The translations under genes and the position numbers were made by a program. A stretch of 64,000 nt of DNA. It comes from Rhodococcus sp. (in: high G+C Gram-positive bacteria) (lineage in GTDB: Bacteria > Actinomycetota > Actinomycetes > Mycobacteriales > Mycobacteriaceae). This document shows positions 54,187 through 64,000 of this stretch, piece by piece; the stretch's first letter is position 1; each line of letters begins with the position of its first letter. The notes beneath the pieces are model-generated. The model did not search any database and had not been told where the DNA came from. It saw only the letters and a program-made list of their open reading frames with translations. The stretch lies in the NCBI RefSeq assembly GCF_023264675.1, contig NZ_JAHFVG010000027.1:1-64000 (forward strand). Direction: 5' to 3'.

Positions 54187-55482
54187 GTGAATCGTTTTCG
54201 GATGCGGGTCGCGCTCGTCGTGAGTTGCGTGGTGGTCGGGGCGTTGGGGGTGCCCGGCGCAGCGGGCGCCCAGCCTGCCGGGGACTTCTATACTCCGCCT
54301 TCCGAGTTCGATTCCACTCCTGGCGCCGTCATCCGCACGGAGCCGCTGCCGCTGCTCGCGTCGTTCCCCGGCGCCGACGGCACGTGGCCCGGACGCGGAC
54401 AACGCGTCATGTACACCTCGCGGCTGCAGGACGACTCGCCGGTGGCAGTGACCGGAACCTACATCGAGGCGAGCCAGCCCTGGCGCGGCACCGGAGAGCG
54501 GCCGACCGTCGTCGTCGCGCCGGGCACCGTCGGGCAGGGCGACTCGTGTGCGCCCTCGCAGGCCTTCGCAACCGGACTCAACGCGACGCTCGATCCGCTG
54601 TCCTTGTCGGCGAACCAGGAGTTGCTGTCCGCATCGGCGTGGATCGCGCGAGGTGCGCGGGTGTTCGTCACCGATTACGTCGGCCTCGGCACGCCGGGCC
54701 TGCACACGTACGTCAATCGGATCGAGGAAGCGCACGCAGTCCTCGATGCGGCACGGGCCGCCAATTTCCTCAGTGGCACAGGTGCTTCCACCCCGATTGC
54801 GCTGTGGGGGTACTCGCAGGGCGGCGGCGCCGTCGCGGCGGCTGCCGAGATGGCACCGTCGTACGCCCCGGAGCTACAGATCAAGGGAAGCTGGGCGGGG
54901 GCCCCGCCTGCGGATCTACTGCAGACCCTCGATCAGGTCGACGGAACCCTGATCGGCGGGGTGATCGGCTTCGCGGTCAACGGGTTCGTCGAACGCCACC
55001 CAGAGTTACGAGATCAGTTCGACGCCAGGCTGACTCCCGAGGGGAAAGCCGTGATGGCCACGTTGAGTCAGTCGTGCATCGCCGATGTCGTACTTCGCTT
55101 TCCGTTCCTGCGCACGAGCGACTACACCGCGGATCATCGCTCGCTTCTCGACAATCTTCGGACCATCCCGGAGGCCGGACCGATCTTCGAAGAACAGCGC
55201 ATCGGAACTCTGACGCCGTCGACTCCGGTTCTGGTGACCAGTGGACGGAACGACGACACCGTTCCGTACGAACAGGCTCGTCAGCTCGCGGTCGACTGGT
55301 GCGACAAGGGTGCGACCGTCGACTTCCGGACCAACGACCTCCCCCCGATTCTGCCGGGGGCCGTGCTGCCCAACCACTTCGGGCCGGATCTGATCGACGG
55401 ATACGGTTCAGGCTTGGCGCTGGACTACGTCACCGACAGGTTGAACGACGTTCCGCTCGCCGCGGGATGCCGCTTCTCCTGA
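54187..55482 (+). CDS. Secreted LIP-family lipase
   Basis: 431 residues with a Sec signal peptide (basic N-terminus, hydrophobic core, likely cleavage after A-G-A near residue 28). Alpha/beta hydrolase of the secretory lipase family: nucleophile serine in G-Y-S-Q-G-G-G, aspartate in S-G-R-N-D-D-T-V-P and histidine in P-N-H-F-G. Family members hydrolyse triacylglycerols or other esters outside the cell. GTG 54187 has GGGGGA upstream; the in-frame ATG at 54121 overlaps the promoter. Confidence 0.9.
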   Translation: MNRFRMRVALVVSCVVVGALGVPGAAGAQPAGDFYTPPSEFDSTPGAVIRTEPLPLLASFPGADGTWPGRGQRVMYTSRLQDDSPVAVTGTYIEASQPWRGTGERPTVVVAPGTVGQGDSCAPSQAFATGLNATLDPLSLSANQELLSASAWIARGARVFVTDYVGLGTPGLHTYVNRIEEAHAVLDAARAANFLSGTGASTPIALWGYSQGGGAVAAAAEMAPSYAPELQIKGSWAGAPPADLLQTLDQVDGTLIGGVIGFAVNGFVERHPELRDQFDARLTPEGKAVMATLSQSCIADVVLRFPFLRTSDYTADHRSLLDNLRTIPEAGPIFEEQRIGTLTPSTPVLVTSGRNDDTVPYEQARQLAVDWCDKGATVDFRTNDLPPILPGAVLPNHFGPDLIDGYGSGLALDYVTDRLNDVPLAAGCRFS

Positions 55483-55483
55483 G

Positions 55484-56242
55484 CTAACCGAGCTGCAGGC
55501 ACGCGTCCGCGGCGAGCCAGAACAACTGCTCGCGGACGGTGCCTGCCTTGGTCCACCCTCGGTGCTCCCAGTCGGCCGCCAGCGAATCGCCCGCGTACAG
55601 CAACTGCGCGAACCGCACCCCGCGATACTGGGCCACCGCGCAGAACGCCGACGCCTCCATGTCCACCGTCAGGCAGCCTTCGTCGACGCGCCTCGACACC
55701 CGGCTCCTGGTCTCGCGGTAGATCGCGTCCGTGGTCCACGACCGGCCGGTGACATGGTCGATCCCTGCCGCGGTGAGCACCTTCTGCAGCACGGCGACAC
55801 CAGCAGGATCGGCGTCGACGATTCGCCCCGGTGGCAAGTAGTGGAAGGAGGTCCCCTCGTCGCGCAGGGCGGAGTCGACGACCATCACGTGGCCCATACC
55901 GAGCTGGTCGGTCAACGCCCCCGCGCCTCCGACGGCCACGAACTCGGAGCAGCCGAGGGCGATCGCCTCCTCCAGGAACAGCGCCGCCAGTGGAGCGCCG
56001 ACGCCCGGATGGAACACCGCGAGGCGCTCACCGTCGCGCTCGATCTCGTACACCGGGTGCTCACCGTGCTCGCTGCGCATCACCGCCAGCACCCGCGCTC
56101 GGCCCTGAGCGGCTATGGATTCGATCACTTCCTGGAAGAAGCAGACCACGGCCTTCCGGGGGATATCCACACCCTTGACCACCATCTGAGGCGTCAGGAC
56201 GCCCGATTCGTCCAGATCGTTCTCGGTAAGCGGAATGTCCAC
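55484..56242 (-). CDS. Nucleoside phosphorylase-superfamily protein
   Basis: 252 residues resembling uridine phosphorylase/purine nucleoside phosphorylase type I: G-V-G-A-P-L-A-A, the V-A-V-G-G-A-G-A-L segment, D-S-A-L-R-D-E-G-T and V-D-M-E-A-S-A-F with the ribose-binding glutamate. It probably phosphorolyses a nucleoside, a salvage role that fits the purine setting. GTG start at 56242; the stop lies 1 bp after the lipase gene on the other strand. Confidence 0.85.
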   Translation of the reverse strand: MDIPLTENDLDESGVLTPQMVVKGVDIPRKAVVCFFQEVIESIAAQGRARVLAVMRSEHGEHPVYEIERDGERLAVFHPGVGAPLAALFLEEAIALGCSEFVAVGGAGALTDQLGMGHVMVVDSALRDEGTSFHYLPPGRIVDADPAGVAVLQKVLTAAGIDHVTGRSWTTDAIYRETRSRVSRRVDEGCLTVDMEASAFCAVAQYRGVRFAQLLYAGDSLAADWEHRGWTKAGTVREQLFWLAADACLQLG

Positions 56243-56289
56243 CGGCCAATGTTCGCACGGTGCTTTTGGGGCCTGTCACCCTGCACGGA

Positions 56290-56295
56290 TAGACT
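56290..56295 (+). promoter_or_regulatory. Candidate -10 hexamer of purL
   Basis: TAGACT, 39 nt before the purL GTG, the same hexamer and distance as for purS. AGGAAGGGA precedes the start by about 14 nt. Confidence 0.5.
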
Positions 56296-56334
56296 CTCCC
56301 TGGCATTTCGCTCCAGGAAGGGACCCCACTCCTC

Positions 56335-58626
<2,292 letters not shown>

Positions 58627-58630
58627 GTCA

Positions 58631-60445
58631 GTGTCCAGGGGAAAGGTATCGGAAGCGCCGGCAGAGAGCGTCGACCACAACGACCACGACACGGTAGAGC
58701 GGGCGCATGCCCACTACCATCTGCCGCTCGACTTCTCGATACCTTCTCCCGACAAGCACCCCTTCGTCATGTGGCTCTGGGGGCTGCTGAAACTGGACTT
58801 CACCGGCATCGCGTTCGGCGCGCTGTTCTTCTGCTGGTCCTTGACTCCGTCACTGCTGCCGCGTGATTGGCTGTTCCAGGGCATCATCGGCGGCATCAAT
58901 GCGGCCATCGGCTACGGCTTCGGTGTTGCGCTCGGATGGTCGGTGCGTCGCTGGTTCCTCGCGAACAAGTCGTGGTGGCCGATGCCGCGACAATGGGAGC
59001 TGCGGGTCAAGTACACGATTCCGCCGATCGCCGTTCTCGCATCGATGTACATGCTGTATCTGTCCGCGGGGTGGCAACGCGAACTCGCTGCGCTGATGAA
59101 TGCCGAAGGCACCACCACTACCGGATATCTCCGGACGGGTGCGCTGAGCATTCTGATGGCGGCACTGTTGATCTCGCTGATGCGCGTGCTTCGCGACTTC
59201 GTTCGACTGATCGTGCGTCAGATCAACCGAGTGGTGAAGATGCCACGCGAGGTGGCCAACGTCATCGGCGTCATCATCGTCGTCGTTCTGGTCATCGCGC
59301 TGGTACAGGGCGTGTTGTTGCGCGGGGTGTCCGCCGCGACCAACTGGGTGTTCAGCTCGCAGAACAACGAAACGCGTGAAGGCGCCGTGCAACCCACGGT
59401 TCCGGAGCGCTCGGGTAGCCCGGACTCACTGGCCCCGTGGGACAGCCTCGGCTTCGAAGGTCGCAACTTCGTGTCGAGTGGCCTGAGCGGCGACGAGATC
59501 TCGCAGGGGCTCGGCGAGCCCGCGCTCGAACCGATTCGCGCCTACGCCGGGCTCGAAACCGCCGATACCCAGGACGAGCGACTCGACATCGTCGTCGACG
59601 AACTCGAACGCACAGGAGCATTCCAGCGCAAGGCGCTCGTGATCGTCCCGACCACCGGCACCGGCTGGGTCAATCCGACGGCCATCGAGGCCGAGGAGCT
59701 GATGTTCGGCGGCGACGTCGCGACGGTCGCGGCGCAGTACTCCTACCTGCCGAGCTGGATCTCGTTCCTCGCCGAACGAGAAAAGGCCGCCGAGGCAGGC
59801 AAAGCGCTGATCGACAAGGTCCGGGCCAGGTGGCTGCAGGAACCGGAGGAGACCCGTCCGCGGCTGTACGTCTACGGCGAAAGCCTCGGGACTCAATCCG
59901 GCGAAGGCGCGTTCGACGGGCTGGCCGAGATCCGTGACAGTGTCGACGGCGTCCTGTGGGTCGGGCCGCCGAATGCGAACCGACTGTGGGGACAGTTCGT
60001 CACCCGCCGTGACCCCGGTAGCCCCGAGGTTCGGCCCGTGTACGCCGACGGCCTCGTCGTGCGGTTCGCCGACAACTCGAGTGGGGTCCCTCCCGAGGGC
60101 GAGCCGTGGCTCAGTCCCCGGATCCTCTATGTCCAGCATGCATCCGATCCGGTGGTGTGGTGGTCGCCCGATCTGCTGTTCGAGCGGCCGGACTGGCTGT
60201 CCGAGGCTCCGGGGCCCGACCGTCTTCCGGACATGAGGTGGTTCCCGATCGTCACGTTCTGGCAGGTCGCCGCCGACCTGACCAATGCTGCAGGCGTCCC
60301 CGACGGCCACGGCCACAATTACGGAACCCTCGTGCTCGACGGCTGGGTGTCCATCGCTGCGCCGGAAGGTTGGACGGCGGAGGACACCGAAAAGGTACGT
60401 GCCGTCATGGAGGACTACGCAGGCCGGGACGGCCCCGAGAAGTGA
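58631..60445 (+). CDS. Membrane alpha/beta-hydrolase family protein (DUF2319-like)
   Basis: 604 residues. N-terminal 40-240 contains about five TM helices with the conserved F-F-C-W-S-L-T-P-S-L-L-P-R; the C-terminal half (about 270-600) is a large extracytoplasmic or cytoplasmic hydrolase domain with nucleophile-like G-E-S-L-G-T-Q-S, D-P-V-V-W-W and a late G-H-G-H-N-Y. Conserved in actinobacteria; substrate unknown. Starts 4 bp after purL and overlaps the CPBP gene (GTGA), so the three may be co-transcribed. Confidence 0.85.
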   Translation: MSRGKVSEAPAESVDHNDHDTVERAHAHYHLPLDFSIPSPDKHPFVMWLWGLLKLDFTGIAFGALFFCWSLTPSLLPRDWLFQGIIGGINAAIGYGFGVALGWSVRRWFLANKSWWPMPRQWELRVKYTIPPIAVLASMYMLYLSAGWQRELAALMNAEGTTTTGYLRTGALSILMAALLISLMRVLRDFVRLIVRQINRVVKMPREVANVIGVIIVVVLVIALVQGVLLRGVSAATNWVFSSQNNETREGAVQPTVPERSGSPDSLAPWDSLGFEGRNFVSSGLSGDEISQGLGEPALEPIRAYAGLETADTQDERLDIVVDELERTGAFQRKALVIVPTTGTGWVNPTAIEAEELMFGGDVATVAAQYSYLPSWISFLAEREKAAEAGKALIDKVRARWLQEPEETRPRLYVYGESLGTQSGEGAFDGLAEIRDSVDGVLWVGPPNANRLWGQFVTRRDPGSPEVRPVYADGLVVRFADNSSGVPPEGEPWLSPRILYVQHASDPVVWWSPDLLFERPDWLSEAPGPDRLPDMRWFPIVTFWQVAADLTNAAGVPDGHGHNYGTLVLDGWVSIAAPEGWTAEDTEKVRAVMEDYAGRDGPEK

Positions 60446-61032
60446 GTCCCACGATCCTCGGCGCGCTCACGACTGCGTGGAGTTCGGTGGTGGTGCCTGC
60501 TCTGAATCTCTCGCCCCGCGGGCGCGCTGTGGTCAACGCCGGATTCGGAATCTCGCTTGTCGCGCTGAGTGGGCGTGGGGCGTCGGACCTTGCGCTGACC
60601 CGGTGGCGTAGTGGCCTGCGCTGGGGTCTGGCTGCGGCATCGGTGCCCGTTCTCGGATCGGTTGTCATCGCGTCCGTTCCTGCCCTCGCCGGGCGAGTGC
60701 GGCCGTCGGACGAAAATCTCGCCGAGTGGGTGCTCTTTCGAATCCCGGTGGGGACCGTGGTCACCGAGGAGTTGATCTTCCGGGGCGTGTTCGACGCTGT
60801 GTCCCCGGCGATGTCGCCGGTGTTCTTCGGGCTCTGGCATGTTCATCCCGCCAGGGCAGCCGGGGATTCGGTGGTGGGAACCGTCGCCGGAACTTTCGCT
60901 GCAGGCCTGCTCTTCTCGTGGCTCCGTCGTCGTAGCGGCAGTGTTCTCGCGCCTGCACTGCTGCACTGGGCCGTCAATGCGTCGGGTGCGGTGCTCGCCG
61001 TCCGTGCGCGTGAGCGCGACCTCCTAGGCTGA
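60442..61032 (+). CDS. CPBP-family intramembrane metalloprotease
   Basis: 196 residues with about five TM helices. The CPBP/Abi motifs are intact: T-E-E-L-I-F-R-G (EExxxR), F-F-G-L-W-H (FxxxH) and L-H-W-A-V-N (HxxxN). Bacterial members are proposed prenyl-protein or bacteriocin-immunity proteases, mostly uncharacterised. GTG start overlaps the preceding stop. Occupies the place of Rv0804 in M. tuberculosis. Confidence 0.88.
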   Translation: MSPTILGALTTAWSSVVVPALNLSPRGRAVVNAGFGISLVALSGRGASDLALTRWRSGLRWGLAAASVPVLGSVVIASVPALAGRVRPSDENLAEWVLFRIPVGTVVTEELIFRGVFDAVSPAMSPVFFGLWHVHPARAAGDSVVGTVAGTFAAGLLFSWLRRRSGSVLAPALLHWAVNASGAVLAVRARERDLLG

Positions 61033-61037
61033 TCGTC

Positions 61038-61439
61038 ATGGCTCCGAGCAAGACCGTCACCCCCGAACACGTCCGATCAGCCGTGATGGCCGTCGCCGAC
61101 TGGGTGCGCGACGGCTCCCGGGACAAGCCGCCGCGTGCGGCGCTCGCCGATGCGGTGCGGACCACCGCTCGCACCCTCGCACAGGTGGCGCCGGGATCGA
61201 GCGTCGAGGTCAGGGTTCCGCCGTTCGTCGCCGTGCAGTGCATCATCGGCCCTCGCCACACCCGAGGAACCCCACCGAACGTCGTCGAGACCGATCCACG
61301 GACCTGGCTGGAGGTGGCCACCGGCGTCCGCGGATTCGACGACGCGTTGGCCGACGGCTCGATCACCGCGTCCGGCAGCCGGGCCGCCGAAGTGGGGCAC
61401 TGGTTGCCGATCCTGCGGGTCGATGGCACTGCAGGGTGA
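61038..61439 (+). CDS. Sterol-carrier-like (SCP-related) small protein
   Basis: 133-residue soluble protein with V-R-V-P-P-F-V-A-V-Q-C and P-N-V-V-E-T-D-P-x-T-W-L-E-V-A-T-G, similar to the Rv0807-type family next to purF, which is annotated as sterol-carrier family. The W-L-E-x-A-x-G segment is also seen in maleylpyruvate-isomerase C-domains. Ligand unknown. TAGGCT lies 7 nt before the ATG. Confidence 0.82.
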   Translation: MAPSKTVTPEHVRSAVMAVADWVRDGSRDKPPRAALADAVRTTARTLAQVAPGSSVEVRVPPFVAVQCIIGPRHTRGTPPNVVETDPRTWLEVATGVRGFDDALADGSITASGSRAAEVGHWLPILRVDGTAG

Positions 61440-61517
61440 ACGGCGGCAAATGAACAGAATATGGACGCCCGGGGAATGTCACTCTCCCACGATGCGTTGT
61501 CTCGGCATGTGTGCCCG

Positions 61518-61523
61518 TAGACT
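61518..61523 (+). promoter_or_regulatory. Candidate -10 hexamer of purF
   Basis: TAGACT, 42 nt before the purF GTG, matching the hexamers upstream of purS and purL in sequence and distance. Confidence 0.5.
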
Positions 61524-61565
61524 GGGCCACGGCCCGCGCCCGTCCACCCCTTAGGGAGCAGTGTT

Positions 61566-63131
61566 GTGACCTCCGCCGATTTGTCGGTCGACAGTCCAAA
61601 TCTTCTGGTAGGCAAGCCTCTCGACGAACCGGAAAACGAGCCTCGTGAAGAGTGCGGCGTATTCGGCGTCTGGGCACCGGGGGAGGATGTAGCCAAGCTT
61701 TCGTACTACGGCCTCTATGCCCTGCAGCACCGCGGCCAGGAGGCCGCAGGCATCGCGGTTTCCGACGGCTCCCAGGTCCTGGTGTTCAAGGATCTCGGGC
61801 TCGTCAGTCAGGTGTTCGACGAGCAGACCCTCGGCGCCATGCCGGGGCACGTTGCGATCGGACACTGCCGCTACTCCACCAGTGGCTCGGTGACCTGGGA
61901 GAACGCACAGCCGATCTTCCGTACCACCGCGGCAGGAACCGGCATCGCGCTCGGTCACAACGGCAATCTCGTCAACTTCGCCGAACTCGCCACGCGCGCC
62001 CGCGAAGAGGGTCTGATCAGCGACCGGCTGCAGGGGAACGGAACCTCCGACTCGGATGTCGTGACCGCGCTTCTGGCGCACAAGGCAGCCGACAGCACCA
62101 TCGAGCAGGCTGCCATGGAACTGCTACCGACGTTGAAGGGTGCGTTCTGCCTGACCTTCATGGACGAGCACACGCTCTACGCAGCGCGTGACCCGCACGG
62201 CATCCGCCCGCTGTGCCTCGGTCGCCTCGATCGCGGATGGGTCGTCGCCAGCGAGACCTCCGCGCTCGACATCGTCGGCGCAGCGTTCGTGCGCGACATC
62301 GAGCCCGGTGAGCTTCTCGCGATCGACGCCGACGGTGTTCGATCCTCACGGTTCGCGGCCCCGGAGCCCAAGGGTTGTGTATTCGAATACGTCTACCTCG
62401 CGCGTCCCGACAGTGTCATCGGTGGCCGCTCGGTCAACTCCACTCGCGTCGAGATCGGCCGTCGCCTCGCCAAGGAACATCCGGCCGAAGGTGACCTCGT
62501 CATTCCGGTACCGGAGTCGGGCACGCCCGCCGCGATCGGGTTCGCCCAGGGGTCGGGAATTCCCTACGGCCAGGGCCTGATGAAGAACGCGTACGTCGGC
62601 CGCACGTTCATTCAGCCGTCGCAGACCATTCGCCAGCTCGGCATCCGGCTCAAGCTCAATCCTCTCAAAGAGGTCATTCGCGGCAAACGCCTGGTGGTCG
62701 TGGACGATTCGATCGTGCGCGGCAACACTCAGCGCGCTCTGATTCGGATGCTTCGCGAGGCAGGTGCACTCGAGATTCACGTGCGCATCGCATCGCCTCC
62801 CGTTCGCTGGCCATGCTTCTACGGCATCGACTTCGCTTCTCCCGCAGAGCTGATCGCCAACGGCGTCGACTCCGAGGACGGGATCCTCGAAGGAGTGCGT
62901 CAGGCGATCGGTGCCGATTCCCTCGGCTACATCTCGACCGAGGGCATGATCGCCGCCTCGGAGCAGCCGGAGTCTCGGCTCTGCACTGCATGTTTCACGG
63001 GCAAGTACCCGATCGAGCTGCCCGCGGACAACGCACTCGGCAAGCACGTTCTCGAAGGGCTCCTTGCATCGGCTGCCGGTCAGGCCACCGAGCCGAGCAA
63101 TGCGAACGTCAGTGCACTCAGCAGGCCCTGA
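61566..63131 (+). CDS. purF: Amidophosphoribosyltransferase
   Basis: First committed enzyme of purine synthesis, making phosphoribosylamine from PRPP and glutamine. 521 residues; an N-terminal propeptide of 29 residues precedes the nucleophile C30 (R-E-E-C-G-V-F-G-V), as in Bacillus-type PurF. Glutaminase motifs Q-H-R-G-Q-E-A-A-G and H-C-R-Y-S-T; PRPP site V-V-V-D-D-S-I-V-R-G-N-T. Four cysteines suitable for a [4Fe-4S] cluster appear likely (R-W-P-C-F-Y-G-I-D, L-C-T-A-C). GTG start at 61566. Confidence 0.97.
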   Translation: MTSADLSVDSPNLLVGKPLDEPENEPREECGVFGVWAPGEDVAKLSYYGLYALQHRGQEAAGIAVSDGSQVLVFKDLGLVSQVFDEQTLGAMPGHVAIGHCRYSTSGSVTWENAQPIFRTTAAGTGIALGHNGNLVNFAELATRAREEGLISDRLQGNGTSDSDVVTALLAHKAADSTIEQAAMELLPTLKGAFCLTFMDEHTLYAARDPHGIRPLCLGRLDRGWVVASETSALDIVGAAFVRDIEPGELLAIDADGVRSSRFAAPEPKGCVFEYVYLARPDSVIGGRSVNSTRVEIGRRLAKEHPAEGDLVIPVPESGTPAAIGFAQGSGIPYGQGLMKNAYVGRTFIQPSQTIRQLGIRLKLNPLKEVIRGKRLVVVDDSIVRGNTQRALIRMLREAGALEIHVRIASPPVRWPCFYGIDFASPAELIANGVDSEDGILEGVRQAIGADSLGYISTEGMIAASEQPESRLCTACFTGKYPIELPADNALGKHVLEGLLASAAGQATEPSNANVSALSRP

Positions 63132-63244
63132 GGTCCACAACAAGAAAAATGTCCGTCAGGTTTCCTGTTTGCCATATATTCGAAACAGCTGATCGGTACT
63201 GTCCGGAACAATTAAGGACACAACCGAACAGATAAGGCATACAG

Positions 63245-64000
63245 ATGATCCTGTCGCCCGGAAACGGTCGCACCAAGAAGATCGTCGGAACGGCGGCCCT
63301 ATCGGTCGCCGTTCTCACCCTGGCCGCATGTGGCTCGGGACGCACCGACGATGGCGCATCCAGCGGAGGCGACGGTGGTGGCGACACCATCACCGTCGGT
63401 ACCACCGATCAGGTCACCTCGATCGACCCCGCTGGGTCCTACGACAACGGTTCGTTCATGATCATGAACCAGGTCTACCCGTTCCTGATGAACTTCGCCC
63501 CCGGCAGCTCCGAACTCGAACCCGATATCGCCGACAGCTGCGATTTCACCCAGCCGACCGTCTATACCTGCACGTTGAAGGACGATCTGACGTTCGCCAA
63601 CGGCAACGCGCTCACCAGTGAAAGCGTGAAGTTCTCCTTCGACCGCATCGTCGCCATCAACGATCCGAACGGTCCCGCGTCGCTGCTCACCAACCTCGAC
63701 AGCATCGCGACGCCCGACGACACCACCGTCGAGTTCACGTTGAAGACCCCGAACGACCAGACATTCCCGCAGATCCTGGCGACGCCTGCAGGCCCGATCG
63801 TCGACCAGACCATCTTCCCCGCCGATGCCGTACTCGACGACAACGCGATCGTCGACGGTAATCCCTTCGCCGGTCCGTATGCAGTCGGCAGCTACGACAA
63901 GAATGCCCTCGTCAGCTTCACGGCCAACGGCGACTACAAGGGTGTGCTCGGTGCACCGAAGACGTCGAACGTCTCGCTGAAGTACTACACGAGCTCGGAC
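63245..64000 (+). CDS. ABC transporter substrate-binding lipoprotein, family 5 (3' end outside window)
   Basis: First 252 codons. A lipoprotein signal peptide ends in the lipobox L-A-A-C (C30), followed by a Gly/Asp/Ser-rich linker. The mature part begins I-T-V-G-T-T-D-Q-V-T-S-I-D-P-A-G-S-Y-D, the hallmark start of DppA/OppA-type peptide or opine binding proteins, with L-T-F-A-N-G-N-A-L-T-S-E-S-V-K-F-S later. ATG 63245 has a weak AAGG 8-11 nt upstream. The 113-bp gap before it holds TATATT (63175-63180) as a possible -10. Permease genes would be expected downstream. Confidence 0.92.
   Translation, partial: MILSPGNGRTKKIVGTAALSVAVLTLAACGSGRTDDGASSGGDGGGDTITVGTTDQVTSIDPAGSYDNGSFMIMNQVYPFLMNFAPGSSELEPDIADSCDFTQPTVYTCTLKDDLTFANGNALTSESVKFSFDRIVAINDPNGPASLLTNLDSIATPDDTTVEFTLKTPNDQTFPQILATPAGPIVDQTIFPADAVLDDNAIVDGNPFAGPYAVGSYDKNALVSFTANGDYKGVLGAPKTSNVSLKYYTSSD

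Overview
The window looks like chromosome of a high-GC actinobacterium of the order Mycobacteriales, most likely a Rhodococcus/Rhodococcoides-type Nocardiaceae. Evidence: many GTG starts, GTGA/ATGA translational couplings, a PhoP that reads as a mycobacterial PhoP ortholog, a DUF222/HNH (13E12-type) gene, and a purine backbone whose order resembles the M. tuberculosis Rv0757-Rv0808 interval (phoPR, HIT, purD, purB, purC-ptrB, purSQ, VOC, M18 peptidase, purL, CPBP, SCP-like, purF). The synteny is recalled, not computed.

Layout. 1-9.7 kb: 3' part of a DUF222-HNH gene with a 15-bp coding repeat; a proline catabolic pair (proline dehydrogenase, P5C dehydrogenase) with a divergent PucR regulator; a TetR/acyl-CoA dehydrogenase pair around a symmetric four-site operator; dienelactone hydrolase; a decapeptide-repeat protein; and a Gdx/SugE guanidinium exporter preceded by a guanidine-III riboswitch. 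9.8-26.5 kb: phoPR with a PhoP-type box, an HxlR-controlled MFS pump, HIT protein, a GT2-GtrA/GT39 cell-envelope pair, purD, a DUF559 protein, thiM, aminotransferase, threonine aldolase, TetR, purB, HAD phosphatase and a second HIT protein.

26.5-40.1 kb is an accessory block lying between purB and purC: a ferric-siderophore importer (two permeases, ATPase, flavin reductase, no binding protein), a FetB-like permease, and an aromatic-ring catabolic cluster (flavin monooxygenase, a RibB-like protein lacking its catalytic elements, extradiol dioxygenase, two FCD-type GntR regulators, zinc-less MDR reductase, FAH-family hydrolase, MFS exporter). 40.2-64 kb returns to the backbone: purC-ptrB, a CitAB/DcuSR-type two-component system divergent from a dicarboxylate symporter, glutathione peroxidase, DUF2334 protein, lipoprotein, purSQ, an SDR/TetR pair around a perfect operator, M18 aminopeptidase, secreted lipase, nucleoside phosphorylase-like protein, purL, a membrane alpha/beta hydrolase, CPBP protease homolog, purF and the start of a peptide-type ABC binding lipoprotein.

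The most noteworthy non-coding signals are a 44-bp palindromic element present four times, each 1-13 nt after a stop codon; the guanidine-III riboswitch; the PhoP box at phoP; the tetrameric TetR operator; and a recurrent TANNNT hexamer 6-8 nt before start codons, which predicts much leaderless transcription. No tRNA, rRNA, CRISPR array or insertion sequence was seen.
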